Assembly (NCBI GenBank): GCA_910574885.1
Contig: CAJTDD010000002.1
Span: 186,001 to 250,000, forward strand
Length of the DNA: 64,000 nt
Source of the DNA: Lachnospiraceae bacterium
GTDB lineage: Bacteria; Bacillota; Clostridia; Lachnospirales; Lachnospiraceae
Reading direction: 5' to 3'
Positions within the stretch are counted from its first letter, which is position 1. Every line of letters starts with the position of its first letter. Made by a program: the position numbers and the translations under genes. Positions 44,048 through 54,264 of the stretch are shown here, piece after piece. The notes below the pieces were generated by a model. It worked only from the letters and a program-made list of their open reading frames with translations. It was not told the DNA's origin and did no database searches.

Positions 44048-44072
44048 ATCACCCTCCATTTATTCAAACTTT

Positions 44073-44140
44073 GTTGGACGAAGTCCATCCGCCCCCTCAG
44101 GGGCATGCATCACGGGATGCCCCTGAGGGAATGATCCAAC
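44073..44140 (-). repeat. Single diverged 64-bp repeat unit forming a strong hairpin
   Basis: CCCTCAGGGGCAT (44094-44106) pairs perfectly with ATGCCCCTGAGGG (44117-44129), and outer GTTGGA pairs with TCCAAC. The sequence is related to the arrays at 5096 and 31391. It lies in the 94-nt gap between the giant gene and the PilX-like gene, where it could attenuate or protect part of the transcript. Confidence 0.75.
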
Positions 44141-44141
44141 C

Positions 44142-47100
44142 TTAAAACAGCGCTTCAAAATCACCCGAATTCGTATACCCATCGCTCTGGCTTGCGCCAT
44201 CCGGCGCATTTACCGCCACATCCGAGGACAGTAAGACTTTCTCCGTAATTTGCAGCCCAACATCGGACAGAACCGTGCCGTTTAATGTAGTCAGGCTCTC
44301 GGCATCCGGAAGAATCAAAGTATACCAAAACCCGGTTTCCTCATCCCACGCTGCTTCCAGCCGGGTATTCAGCTTCACCCGGTAGGCATATGGAATCTCG
44401 GCTTCCGTATATATCCCATTCTCATCCTTCACCCAATAATCATTGAATTCAAACAGGGTTATCCCATTCTCATCCATTTCCACAGGCTTTACTGGTTCTA
44501 TCGGCTCCCAATATTCCACATCCACGCCTTGTTGTTCATCGAAGACTTCCGTCTTTCGATAAACCGTCACTTTCCGGTTTCCCGTATCAGCCGTCGTCTC
44601 ATCCGCCTCCTCCACAATCCGGTAGGTCTGCTCTTGTGAAGCCTCTGCCTTGTCCGTGTCCGGGTTCAGCGCTCTTGGCTTCAATGTGATATAGTAGGAA
44701 TCCGCCCACTCTACATCATCCCAGTGCAGGGCAATCCGGCTGGATTTCCAGATTTCCGTTCCCAGAAGATCCGGATTCGAGCCTGTTTCCAGCGTAATGT
44801 CCCGCTCCTGGCTGTCAACCGTCACATCCGGCTGATTCAGCCTCACATATGGCAGACGGACAATCTCACTTGGCGTCCACCAGGAACTTACCTGCCCGTT
44901 CCCGGAAGATATCCTTGTATAGAGCAGCAGCCATTTGCCTGCATGCTGCGCCGATATTCCTCGAATCGTACCATTATAGGTGCTGCCGCTGCCGGACTCC
45001 ATCGCAACGGGCGTAAGCCCATCGCCGTCTGCGGCAGGATAAGTCGCCAATAGTCCGGCAACCCCCGCAACCTTCCCGGATTCGATATCCGGCTTCGCTG
45101 CCTCCGCCATTTCCCGGCTCTCGAACACATACCCCTTGAGCAGATAACTGCTGTCACCCGTGGGAATACTGTCCGGTTCCGGCGTAATCTTCACGGTCAG
45201 CTTTCCTTCCTTCCATTCATCTTCTGCCTGAAATTCCTCCACGGACAAAGGTCTGGTACGGTCATAATCCCATCCCATCTCCCACGTTACGGAAGGCTTT
45301 CCAATCCGCATGGGTATCGTCAGGTCGTAGGTGATTCCCTCCACACTGTTGACATACAGTGTATTGTCCGGCGACGCCTGCGCCACAATATAGATTAACA
45401 CCCTCTGTCCCGCATAGGCTTCAAGGTTCAGCTCCTTCTGGTAAATATCAACATTTCCATCCACCAACACCGGATCATCCGAGTTCAAGAGTACAGGCTC
45501 TCCCGGCGTCAAAATGCCGTCTATTTCTTCATAGCGCCGTAAATAAATTCCATAAGCTTCACACCCTGTTTCATCCCGCACTCCATCCGTCTTGATTGGC
45601 TCCCACTTTGCCGTATAGAACAGCTCGTCGGCGTTGGTATTCACCACGGATGGCTGTTCCGGCCTTCCAAGCCGCCGTTTTACCTGATAACGTTTCGTTG
45701 AAGTCAGCCCGACGGTCTGCATTCCATTTGCTTCGTCCCCCTTGCGGGTCACGGTCAGTTCTACATGGTCATACGTCCAGTCCTCCGCCGATACAGTCAG
45801 CATATTTCCTTGCATCTCCTGCCCTGTTATGATGGAATCCTTGCTTTCCCCGCTGATTCCCGCCAGAGATACCACATACCGGTTCCCTTCCTGGTACTCG
45901 CCGTCGCCAACGTCCCACCGGAACGTATATTGCAGCTGCTGCTCCCCGTCATATTCCGGCGTCAATTCCGTTTCCTCCATTAAATGCGGCGGCGGGGTCA
46001 GCCAGTCAAACAATTTCCCCGAAGTCCATCTGTATTCCATAAAGTAACCATTGTCATTTTCATTCAAAACCGGACTGTTTCCATACTCCCATACCGGAAC
46101 TTCCGTTGGTACGCCGTCCACATCCTGAATTTCCACACCCTTGACCGTATAGATATTTGCCTCCTGCTCCTGCGCCAGCCGGTACGTGTAGACCGGTCCT
46201 AAACCGGATTGCGCATACCATATCCTGACTCTCAAGTCTTTCGCCCGGTGAATATATTCTGGCAATTGGAAATTTACCACGGCCTTGCCGTTGGGCGCTG
46301 TCAGCATATCCTGGCTGGCAAGCACGGCGTTTTGCTCTTTCCCGGTTTTTCCGCCGCCCCAGGTTCCGACAAGCTCCGCCCGATAGATAGGGGGCGTCGT
46401 CACATTACCCGACGCCGACGTATCCAAAGTGACCGTGATACCCAATTCAGTTAAACTCTCTCCAAAGACCGTACAGGTAACTCTCGGCTTTTGGCTCGTA
46501 TCCAACACAGCGATAGACGGTTTATATTTCGGCAGATATGCCGGAACCGGAACCTTTCTGGAATCTAAGACTCCTTGGGTTCCCGACACTGCCTGAATCA
46601 GTAATTGCTGTAATTCCTGTGTAAATGTCAACCGACTGTTTCCTTCCGGTACCAGATATCCCTCCAAATCCGGCGCAGTAAGAACCGCCGCGGGCTGATC
46701 CATGAATTTCACAGCTATCCGGTAATTCTCCTCCTCACGATAGTCCTTGGCATTCACCAGCTTGAACTGATACTGATAGCCGCCATTTGTCTGTGGAACG
46801 AGTTCAATCCGGATTTCCGGCTCCGGCAATATCCTGCCAAGCGCCGCATCCCCCACCACTTCTTCTGACGGAAGAAGCTCCGGGTTCATGCCGTACGCTC
46901 TTAGCTTTATCCGCAATATGCCTCCTTTTTGGATTTCCGATTCTGACAGCTCATAATCAAACTCCTCTGAGAAAAATTCTATCCTGTCATTGATTAATGT
47001 GTCGCTTCCGTCTTCATTTACCTGGTATAACGCCCCGACATACTGAAACGGGTCTGTTCCGGCTGCCGGAGTTACCTGTATGTGCAGCCTGCTCCCATCC

Positions 47101-50100
47101 ACACGAAGCTCTACCTGCTCTGGTCTTGGCATCTGATACGTGTTTCCGCCTGTCTCCTTTATATAGAAGGAATTCCTCACATGGACGTCAAAATTACTTC
47201 CCGCATTTACTACCTTGCCGATACCATCATACCGTGCGCCGTCCGCCGTCCCGTCAATCTCAAACAGGATGCGTCCTGCCGGCTGGTCATTTCTGTCATA
47301 GATGGTTCCGTCTTCCAAAACCCTGAGTATATCCACGGAAACAGATTTCCCTGCCGCCAGATATGCATAATATTGCCTGTCATCCTTAGTGATATAATAG
47401 AGCAGATTCGTTGATACTCGTTTTAAGTCATTGGAGATATCGGGTACAGTATATTGCCCTCCATTGTTGAATAAGTAACTGTTGCTTCCCGTTCTTCCGT
47501 TTATATAATAATTATCCGAGGCGTTAATCAGCGCCGCATTACTTTTGTTGGCGGTGTTCACATAGGAAATCACAGGGAAATTTGCCTTATTGTATCCGGT
47601 GATATCCACGGAATAGCAGTCCCTCATAACAGTATTTTGGGAACCTCCCGCACCGTACCTCTCTCCGAAAATGCCGCCGACAAATTGTTTTCCATTCAGG
47701 ACTGCCGCGTAATTCCTGCATCTCTCGATACGGAGATAAATGTTTCCTGTGGAGTTTACGATGGAATTGTAATTCGGTCCGTCCGAGCAGGAGAAAAATC
47801 CCACAACGCCGGACGCCATCGATGAGGAATACACCTCCACCCCCGGGCCGTTTACGCAATCCAACACCTGAATCGTATACCGCTGACCGTTCTGTGTGCT
47901 GGCTGTCTTATAAGCCGTGACATTTCCTAAGATTCCCGCACTGTCGTTGGCGCAGTCTGCGTTATTTTTCCCGGTTTTCCCGTAAATATTTCCGAAATTC
48001 TTGCAGCCAATGATGTTATATTCATTATCCTCGTAGGCATGGTAGAGCTGCGCCACGATACCGCCTGCCGCGCCAAGCCACCCTTCCTGATAAGTGGTCT
48101 GCAAATTGCCGTAGTTCTGGCAGTTCTCCACCGTACCTCCGGTTCCGGTCCACTGACCTAAGATTCCTCCGGAGTAATGCGCCCTCAAACAGTAAACCGT
48201 TCCGTAGTTAACGCAATTTTTCAGTTTCCAGCCGCCCTGGGCAGTGTTGTTCTGGTTGCCTATGATGCCCCCGGCAAACCGGTCCGTAACACCAGACGCA
48301 AGTTCACGCCCCACAAAAGCCTGATTCAGCAGGAAGGATAAATCCTGCCCGGATTCATTCATGCCTATGATGCCCCCGGTTCCGACTCCAATCGCATTGG
48401 ATTTATTGTTGAGATACCAGTCTCCGGTGGCACAGTAATCGACGGCTCCGGTGTTGTAGGCAGTAATTCCTCCCACGCTGCCATTGGTTGACATAATCAG
48501 GGATAACCTTCTTCCCGAACTGACTGTGTTCTTGGATTGAGAATATTTTAAAGTTTCTATAGAAACATTTTTTCCGCCATCCCATTCCACATATTGGGAA
48601 TCGGCGGAGATATTCCCTGCCTTCGCGGCATTCACCAACTCCTGTATACTTCCAACTCTTCCCTGGATTACAGCCTGTTCCCCGGCGCCTCCGCTCAATC
48701 CGGTTACGTCTGACTGCACAAGCATCAGCCCGGTTGCAGTCTCATCACCGGACAGTTCGATGGTTCCGCCATTATAACCGGCAATACCGCCCGCCATACC
48801 GCTGCCTGCATTAATGGCGTTTTGTTTCCCGCCAATCACACATCCTTTGATTTCACCGAATCCGCCGTTCTTCCCGGCGATTCCTCCCACATGGGAAGAC
48901 AATTCTTCCTTCTCTTTTGCAGCGCTGGTACTTGTTGCCGTATAGATTCCCGTAATACTGCATGTAAAATTTTCCACCTTACAATTATCAAGTTTCCCTT
49001 GATTATCTCCGGCAATCCCTCCGTAGCAATTCCCCGGTATACTGCTGTCCGCCTCCTCTTTCATCAACCCTTCCGAGAAAATGCAGTCCTTCACGACGGC
49101 GCCTTGCCGGTTCTCTCCGGCAATTCCTCCAAGATACCGGTAATTGCAGAATTCCTCAAACCTAAGCCCCCGCGCTTCAATGCCAGAGATATACCCGCCT
49201 TCTTCGTTTCTGCCAGCCGCGCTTCCTATGGTCAATTCTCCAAAAGAGAGCTTAATCTGCGGCATGTTCCTAATTACTTCTGCCTTGCTCCCCGTACCAG
49301 ACTCAGACTGACGTCCAATCATTCCCCGGTTCACCCCGGCGATTCCTCCTGCGGTCTGCGCCTCTCCTTCCAGCGCGACATTGCCATACAATATACTATC
49401 CTGAATGAATGCGCCTTCGTGATTTACCGCACATACCGCCCCAATCTCACCGGTTCCCCGGCTTGTGAGCGTCACCGCATCCGCCTTGCTTTCGTTATCT
49501 CCCACGGAACATCCTATAATCGTCCCGTAATTCTCCGCCGCAATTCCTCCGGCATACCCTTGGTCGCTCTTCACATTCCCCTGATTCTGACATTCCAAAA
49601 GACTTACGCCGGATTGATTGACCGCTACAATCCCGCCTGCCGCGCCGCGGCTTGCCGTGACCTCTTTGCACCGGTTCTTTGCCCGCGCAATCTCTCCTTG
49701 CGCTTCTCCGGCAATCCCTCCGGCATATCCATCCAGGGCATGGACTCTGCCCGCCTCGCATACCAGATAGCCCGTCGGTTCCCCGTCGGGATCCGCCGAA
49801 CGGATACTGCCTGCATTGATTCCCACGATACCGCCTACCTTACTGCGTCCGGTAACAGTCACCTTTGCATTCACGGCGACCACTTCGCCTGATGCCGATG
49901 CAGACAGGGATATGACTTCGACCTCCCCCTCATTTCGATTCACACCTGCGATACCGCCGATTCCTTCGCCTCCTGTCCCAATGATGCTGCGGCTGCCTGT
50001 AAACGTATCCTCTGCCGCCTGTATTTTCCCGTCATTGTAACCGGCGATTCCTCCTGCATAATTTCCCGCTGCGGTTACATTTGCCCTGTTATGGTTCTCC

Positions 50101-53100
50101 TTCACCACGCCGCCTTGCATGTTGATACCTACGATACCGCCCACATAACTGTTCCCGGCAATATTCCTTCCCGCCCGGGTACTGCAATTCGCAATAGTTC
50201 CGGAAGTATAGTCTCTCCAAACATTTCCTGCTGCGTCTGTGTAAGATTTTATCCCGGCGCTCTCCGACCGGACGTTCAGCCCTGCAATTCCGCCGATATA
50301 GTCCAGTCCTGCATTCCCGAAGTTATCGGACAGCTCACAGTTAAAGATACCGCCGGAGTTAAAACTTACAATACCGCCCAAACCGACGAAACCGTTCATA
50401 CTTCCGGAGTTCGTGCAGTGATCAATGACCTGATTCTCCTGATTTGCACTGATAATCCCGCCCGCCATGGACACCCTTTCGTCCGTTTCCAGCTCTTCGG
50501 CAGCCAAATTCATTCCCTCATATATAAGATAAGCCTTCAGCGAAACGCCTGCCGCCATTTCGTTGTCCGCCGCGGACGATTTCGTGATATTTCCCTCATT
50601 TTTACAATTTTCCAGTATTAACCGGCTGTTCTTCTCGCTGTATCCGACCACTCCTCCCGTATAAAGCAAAGATTTTATCGGAACATTGTTATTCGCATTG
50701 CCTTTCGCGGAAATGGTCAGGCGGTACGGATTATCTGATTCCATGACCGCACCGGGAAGATTCTTCCCATAACCATCCCCGGTAATCTGCGGCAGCATGG
50801 GCAGCAGATTCTCTGCACCAGCGGCTTGGGTAACGGTGGCCATCAGATAATCATGTATCGAAATATTTCCCAACTGTCCCTGGCTGTAGGTTCTGTGATA
50901 TCCAATCACGCCTCCCACAAATGCGTTTCCCGTAATACTTCCAAGCCGGTTATCCGTTCGGAAACCATCCATCCTGATATCCGACTGTCCCTGTGTGAGC
51001 CCCGCCGTATCATCCACCATGTCTACCACATTTGCACCGATACATCCGCCTACATAGTATGCGCCTGTTACACTAGCCGGCTTCACTTCAAGGTCATTTT
51101 TCAGAATCCCTGTGGATGTATTCAGTCCGATACAGCCGCCTACCGCATTGCCATATCCATGTATGCGCCCGCCTATCAGGGTATAATTCTCGTTCAAATC
51201 CTCGCCCAGATTCCCATGTATATCATTAAAGCCAATCATACCGCCCACAAAATGTCTGCCCACTACCAGGCTGGCAACAGACTTCACAGTTATATTTCCG
51301 GAATCGCTGAACTGAATCATCCCATCATTATAGCCTGCCATTCCACCTACACAGTTGCCCGTGCCTGCCTCCCATGTCTCCGTTACCATGCGGTAAATGG
51401 ACTGGTCGTAGTCTGACAGGTAACTTGCGCAGTCGCTAATCGTCCCGTATTGGCCGTTGTATCCCACAATACCGCCGATATAACGCCCATATCCTGCTGC
51501 CACTCCCTGATTGACACAGTTCAGGATTGCCGATTCTGCGCCTTGGACGCCATCATTTTTTCCCACAATACCGCCCACATAGTTATTGCCGATTACATAA
51601 CCGGCATTGGACGTCACGGTAATCGATTCGGTTCCCTGAATCGCATACCTTAAATCATTGGACAATCCGCCCGCAATACCGCCCACAAAATCCGAGCCTA
51701 AAATATATCCGCCTTTCTTCGTGCTGCACCCTGCGATAAGGCTTCTGTTTCCGTAGCCGATAATACCGCCGACATACCGCCCCAGAAGCATTTCATCCTT
51801 TTTGCTGACGTCATACCGGTGATTGCCAAAACGGCCGGAAGCGCTGTAGGACTCCTCTACCCATGCACCGGCTCCAAATCCCAGTATCCCGCCGAAATAC
51901 CGTCCTTCCATCTCCATAGAGTGGTTGACTTTAGAACTGCACAGTACCAGACCGTCACTTATGCAGTCTTTTAAGTCGGGCGCGGTATCCCCGGAACGAG
52001 TCCCCGTATCATCCAAAGAACGGTAACTGCCGTCCATTTTGCCGCCAATCCCGCCTGTGAACAGATTTCCCGTCACATCGGCGTGGTTCTCACAGGATTC
52101 TGCCTTCACGCCGCCGCCCATACGGGCATAACCGAAAATACCGCCAATTCCGTATTGATACTCCTTTGCCTGTTCCTCTACGCTCATGCCGTCGGCAACA
52201 GATTCCGGCTTTGGAAGACTTCCTGTCACGGAACCATTCATGGTAATGCCGTTGACCTCTGAATCCGTCAACTCCGATAAAGAACCATCGGCTTCTTTCT
52301 TCGCAAGGACACCCACAACGCCGCCGATTCCACAGACTTTTTCCGAAGGGACACTTTCACTCCGGTCTGCCAGTAATACTTCTACCGTATCCTGCCCGTT
52401 CTTCGTCCACTGGACCGTAACGTCATTCAGCTTTCCTTCACTTCTGCCGCAGAGAATTCCCACTCCCGACAAGTGCCGGAAGTTTCCTCCCGTTTGCCCT
52501 GTATCGTCCAAACTAAGGGTCGGGTCTTTTAATGTCAGGTTACTTATATTTCCCTCTACCTCGCAGAAGAGCCCAAGATATTCTGTATAAGGCTTCTTCT
52601 GGCCGTCGTCTTTATGCACCTTTCCAATCACGCCGTCTCCTGGCATGGAAGATGCGCCCAGTTTCACATTGGACACCAACGTACCGGCGCCGCTCCCTGT
52701 CAGCTTCTGCCCTTTGGCCAGCATACCGATAGACGGGAAGTCCAACGCCAAACCATCCGCCTGGCTCTTGACCGGATACCAACGTACCGACCGCATTCCC
52801 CTTGCGCCGTCTTCATTTCCTTCTTGTGCCTCTGCACCGTCCAGGCCAAACACGCCTGTCCCGGCCGCCGTCCAGTCTATGTTCCGGCTATCCAGCCGGA
52901 ACACCGCCGCCTTGCCGCAATACCGTATATTCGACAAATGGCGGAAACGGGTAAGCCTTGCCTCCATCCTGCCGTCGTCCAGCTCCGTCACACCGGCAAA
53001 CATTGTATTCTCCACATTGGAGGTCACAGGGCTGCTTGCCTGATACTCCCGCGCATCCTCCGCCATGTTCCGGTAGGTGGGCTGCACTTCAATCTCTGCG

Positions 53101-54224
53101 CAAATGTCCTGAGGCTGCGATAGCTGTGCCAGCTCCGGCATCTCATTTCCCGGTTTGGAAAGTCCTGCATATCTTGTCATGCTGGTACTGTATTCCCTGA
53201 GCAGCGCCAAGTCATCCGTCCCTGCTCCCCCTTCACCCGGCAGCCCTGCCTTTAGGCTTTCCATAAGCTCTGCCGACATCATGCCGTCCAACGTCAGAGA
53301 AAACTTGCCGTTTCGCCCATTTTCCTGATATGTAAGGGGGAAGGCCCATTCTCCCAAATCCTTATTTTTCCCGGTGGTTTCCTCTTCCTGCCCTTCCAGT
53401 TTCAGATGCACCATCGCATTTTCAGTTTTTCCGAATCCTTTCCCGTTAAGCTCCGCCCGGTCGATTACCGTCGAAAACAGCTTCTCTCCTTTTGCCTTAT
53501 CCCCTGTCTTTTTATAAAATGTAATATGGAACTCCACGTCCAGGTTATCATGCCTGGAATTGCTGGACCAATTCAGGGACAGGGTTTCACTGTTTACCAG
53601 ATTGATTGCAGTGACTTTGAGCCTCACCGGTTTCAGTTCTACCACATTCGTCACATCTTCCACTGAATAATAGCCTAATAGCCGGTCTCTGCGGTTATCA
53701 TAGCTTCGGTTATCCCCCGCCGCCGTAATATTCAGAATCTCCTCATCATTCCCGTCGTACGAAAGGCTCTCACACCGGGTCGCATAGAACGCTGAATACA
53801 CCTGACCAGTCTCAACGTCAATCTCGATGGTAATCGAAGCGTCCAGAAATTCCTTGTCGTAGGAATTATCTTCTAAAAGCTTTGTCACCAGTCCGCCTGA
53901 ACCGCGCTCCCGGCTGTCTAGTGTAATGGCGTAAATCCGCCCTTTCAGCTTATCCTTTCTGGCGCCGTCAAATGTATCGTTGCGCTTCCCCTCACGGATT
54001 ACCGCTTTGCGGAAATCCTTCCATTTCCCGGAAGTACGATACCATGTCAGTTCCGACTCTGCCGCCAGATAAATGGTCTTTGCATTCGATTCATTTTCCC
54101 GGAACTCCGCCAGTTTGATATATTTCATAGCAAATGGGACCGCAATCGCAGTGATAATGGATAGGATTACCAGAACTACCACTAGCTCGGTCAATGTAAA
54201 TCCCTTTTTGCCGTGTCTTCCCAT
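44142..54224 (-). CDS. Giant prepilin-like adhesin with GLUG-type repeats
   Basis: 3,360 residues from ATG 54224, preceded by AAGGTGAG; an upstream in-frame start at 54302 is not supported. Residues 1-28 are a class III prepilin leader and helix: MGRHGKKG cut site, then FTLTELVVVLVILSIITAIA with Glu5. Residues ~30-600 are mixed globular. Residues ~630-2200 hold about 38 GLUG-type repeats (YVGGIVGKNDG, FVGGMIGFN, YAGGIAGYN, each followed by a short beta strand and often an N-C or D-C pair), forming an extended beta solenoid. Residues ~2200-3360 are beta-sandwich domains (Fn3/Ig-like). No sortase motif or C-terminal membrane anchor is present. It lies between pilT and the minor pilins. I infer a pilus-tip adhesin assembled through its pilin helix. 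Confidence 0.9.
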   Translation of the reverse strand: MGRHGKKGFTLTELVVVLVILSIITAIAVPFAMKYIKLAEFRENESNAKTIYLAAESELTWYRTSGKWKDFRKAVIREGKRNDTFDGARKDKLKGRIYAITLDSRERGSGGLVTKLLEDNSYDKEFLDASITIEIDVETGQVYSAFYATRCESLSYDGNDEEILNITAAGDNRSYDNRRDRLLGYYSVEDVTNVVELKPVRLKVTAINLVNSETLSLNWSSNSRHDNLDVEFHITFYKKTGDKAKGEKLFSTVIDRAELNGKGFGKTENAMVHLKLEGQEEETTGKNKDLGEWAFPLTYQENGRNGKFSLTLDGMMSAELMESLKAGLPGEGGAGTDDLALLREYSTSMTRYAGLSKPGNEMPELAQLSQPQDICAEIEVQPTYRNMAEDAREYQASSPVTSNVENTMFAGVTELDDGRMEARLTRFRHLSNIRYCGKAAVFRLDSRNIDWTAAGTGVFGLDGAEAQEGNEDGARGMRSVRWYPVKSQADGLALDFPSIGMLAKGQKLTGSGAGTLVSNVKLGASSMPGDGVIGKVHKDDGQKKPYTEYLGLFCEVEGNISNLTLKDPTLSLDDTGQTGGNFRHLSGVGILCGRSEGKLNDVTVQWTKNGQDTVEVLLADRSESVPSEKVCGIGGVVGVLAKKEADGSLSELTDSEVNGITMNGSVTGSLPKPESVADGMSVEEQAKEYQYGIGGIFGYARMGGGVKAESCENHADVTGNLFTGGIGGKMDGSYRSLDDTGTRSGDTAPDLKDCISDGLVLCSSKVNHSMEMEGRYFGGILGFGAGAWVEESYSASGRFGNHRYDVSKKDEMLLGRYVGGIIGYGNRSLIAGCSTKKGGYILGSDFVGGIAGGLSNDLRYAIQGTESITVTSNAGYVIGNNYVGGIVGKNDGVQGAESAILNCVNQGVAAGYGRYIGGIVGYNGQYGTISDCASYLSDYDQSIYRMVTETWEAGTGNCVGGMAGYNDGMIQFSDSGNITVKSVASLVVGRHFVGGMIGFNDIHGNLGEDLNENYTLIGGRIHGYGNAVGGCIGLNTSTGILKNDLEVKPASVTGAYYVGGCIGANVVDMVDDTAGLTQGQSDIRMDGFRTDNRLGSITGNAFVGGVIGYHRTYSQGQLGNISIHDYLMATVTQAAGAENLLPMLPQITGDGYGKNLPGAVMESDNPYRLTISAKGNANNNVPIKSLLYTGGVVGYSEKNSRLILENCKNEGNITKSSAADNEMAAGVSLKAYLIYEGMNLAAEELETDERVSMAGGIISANQENQVIDHCTNSGSMNGFVGLGGIVSFNSGGIFNCELSDNFGNAGLDYIGGIAGLNVRSESAGIKSYTDAAGNVWRDYTSGTIANCSTRAGRNIAGNSYVGGIVGINMQGGVVKENHNRANVTAAGNYAGGIAGYNDGKIQAAEDTFTGSRSIIGTGGEGIGGIAGVNRNEGEVEVISLSASASGEVVAVNAKVTVTGRSKVGGIVGINAGSIRSADPDGEPTGYLVCEAGRVHALDGYAGGIAGEAQGEIARAKNRCKEVTASRGAAGGIVAVNQSGVSLLECQNQGNVKSDQGYAGGIAAENYGTIIGCSVGDNESKADAVTLTSRGTGEIGAVCAVNHEGAFIQDSILYGNVALEGEAQTAGGIAGVNRGMIGRQSESGTGSKAEVIRNMPQIKLSFGELTIGSAAGRNEEGGYISGIEARGLRFEEFCNYRYLGGIAGENRQGAVVKDCIFSEGLMKEEADSSIPGNCYGGIAGDNQGKLDNCKVENFTCSITGIYTATSTSAAKEKEELSSHVGGIAGKNGGFGEIKGCVIGGKQNAINAGSGMAGGIAGYNGGTIELSGDETATGLMLVQSDVTGLSGGAGEQAVIQGRVGSIQELVNAAKAGNISADSQYVEWDGGKNVSIETLKYSQSKNTVSSGRRLSLIMSTNGSVGGITAYNTGAVDYCATGDWYLNNKSNAIGVGTGGIIGMNESGQDLSFLLNQAFVGRELASGVTDRFAGGIIGNQNNTAQGGWKLKNCVNYGTVYCLRAHYSGGILGQWTGTGGTVENCQNYGNLQTTYQEGWLGAAGGIVAQLYHAYEDNEYNIIGCKNFGNIYGKTGKNNADCANDSAGILGNVTAYKTASTQNGQRYTIQVLDCVNGPGVEVYSSSMASGVVGFFSCSDGPNYNSIVNSTGNIYLRIERCRNYAAVLNGKQFVGGIFGERYGAGGSQNTVMRDCYSVDITGYNKANFPVISYVNTANKSNAALINASDNYYINGRTGSNSYLFNNGGQYTVPDISNDLKRVSTNLLYYITKDDRQYYAYLAAGKSVSVDILRVLEDGTIYDRNDQPAGRILFEIDGTADGARYDGIGKVVNAGSNFDVHVRNSFYIKETGGNTYQMPRPEQVELRVDGSRLHIQVTPAAGTDPFQYVGALYQVNEDGSDTLINDRIEFFSEEFDYELSESEIQKGGILRIKLRAYGMNPELLPSEEVVGDAALGRILPEPEIRIELVPQTNGGYQYQFKLVNAKDYREEENYRIAVKFMDQPAAVLTAPDLEGYLVPEGNSRLTFTQELQQLLIQAVSGTQGVLDSRKVPVPAYLPKYKPSIAVLDTSQKPRVTCTVFGESLTELGITVTLDTSASGNVTTPPIYRAELVGTWGGGKTGKEQNAVLASQDMLTAPNGKAVVNFQLPEYIHRAKDLRVRIWYAQSGLGPVYTYRLAQEQEANIYTVKGVEIQDVDGVPTEVPVWEYGNSPVLNENDNGYFMEYRWTSGKLFDWLTPPPHLMEETELTPEYDGEQQLQYTFRWDVGDGEYQEGNRYVVSLAGISGESKDSIITGQEMQGNMLTVSAEDWTYDHVELTVTRKGDEANGMQTVGLTSTKRYQVKRRLGRPEQPSVVNTNADELFYTAKWEPIKTDGVRDETGCEAYGIYLRRYEEIDGILTPGEPVLLNSDDPVLVDGNVDIYQKELNLEAYAGQRVLIYIVAQASPDNTLYVNSVEGITYDLTIPMRIGKPSVTWEMGWDYDRTRPLSVEEFQAEDEWKEGKLTVKITPEPDSIPTGDSSYLLKGYVFESREMAEAAKPDIESGKVAGVAGLLATYPAADGDGLTPVAMESGSGSTYNGTIRGISAQHAGKWLLLYTRISSGNGQVSSWWTPSEIVRLPYVRLNQPDVTVDSQERDITLETGSNPDLLGTEIWKSSRIALHWDDVEWADSYYITLKPRALNPDTDKAEASQEQTYRIVEEADETTADTGNRKVTVYRKTEVFDEQQGVDVEYWEPIEPVKPVEMDENGITLFEFNDYWVKDENGIYTEAEIPYAYRVKLNTRLEAAWDEETGFWYTLILPDAESLTTLNGTVLSDVGLQITEKVLLSSDVAVNAPDGASQSDGYTNSGDFEALF

Positions 54225-54264
54225 AGATATACTCACCTTAATCTTCCTGTCTGTTATTCCTACT

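Noticed and set aside
44142..44160. Sortase anchoring of the giant adhesin
   Set aside because: The C-terminus ends NSGDFEALF with no LPXTG-like motif, membrane helix or basic tail.
48822..49892. 356-residue plus-strand ORF opposite the giant adhesin, and 362-residue ORF 34665-35753 opposite pilB
   Set aside because: Both are antisense shadows of long GC-balanced genes with clear families or repeats on the other strand; they lack binding sites and recognisable domains.
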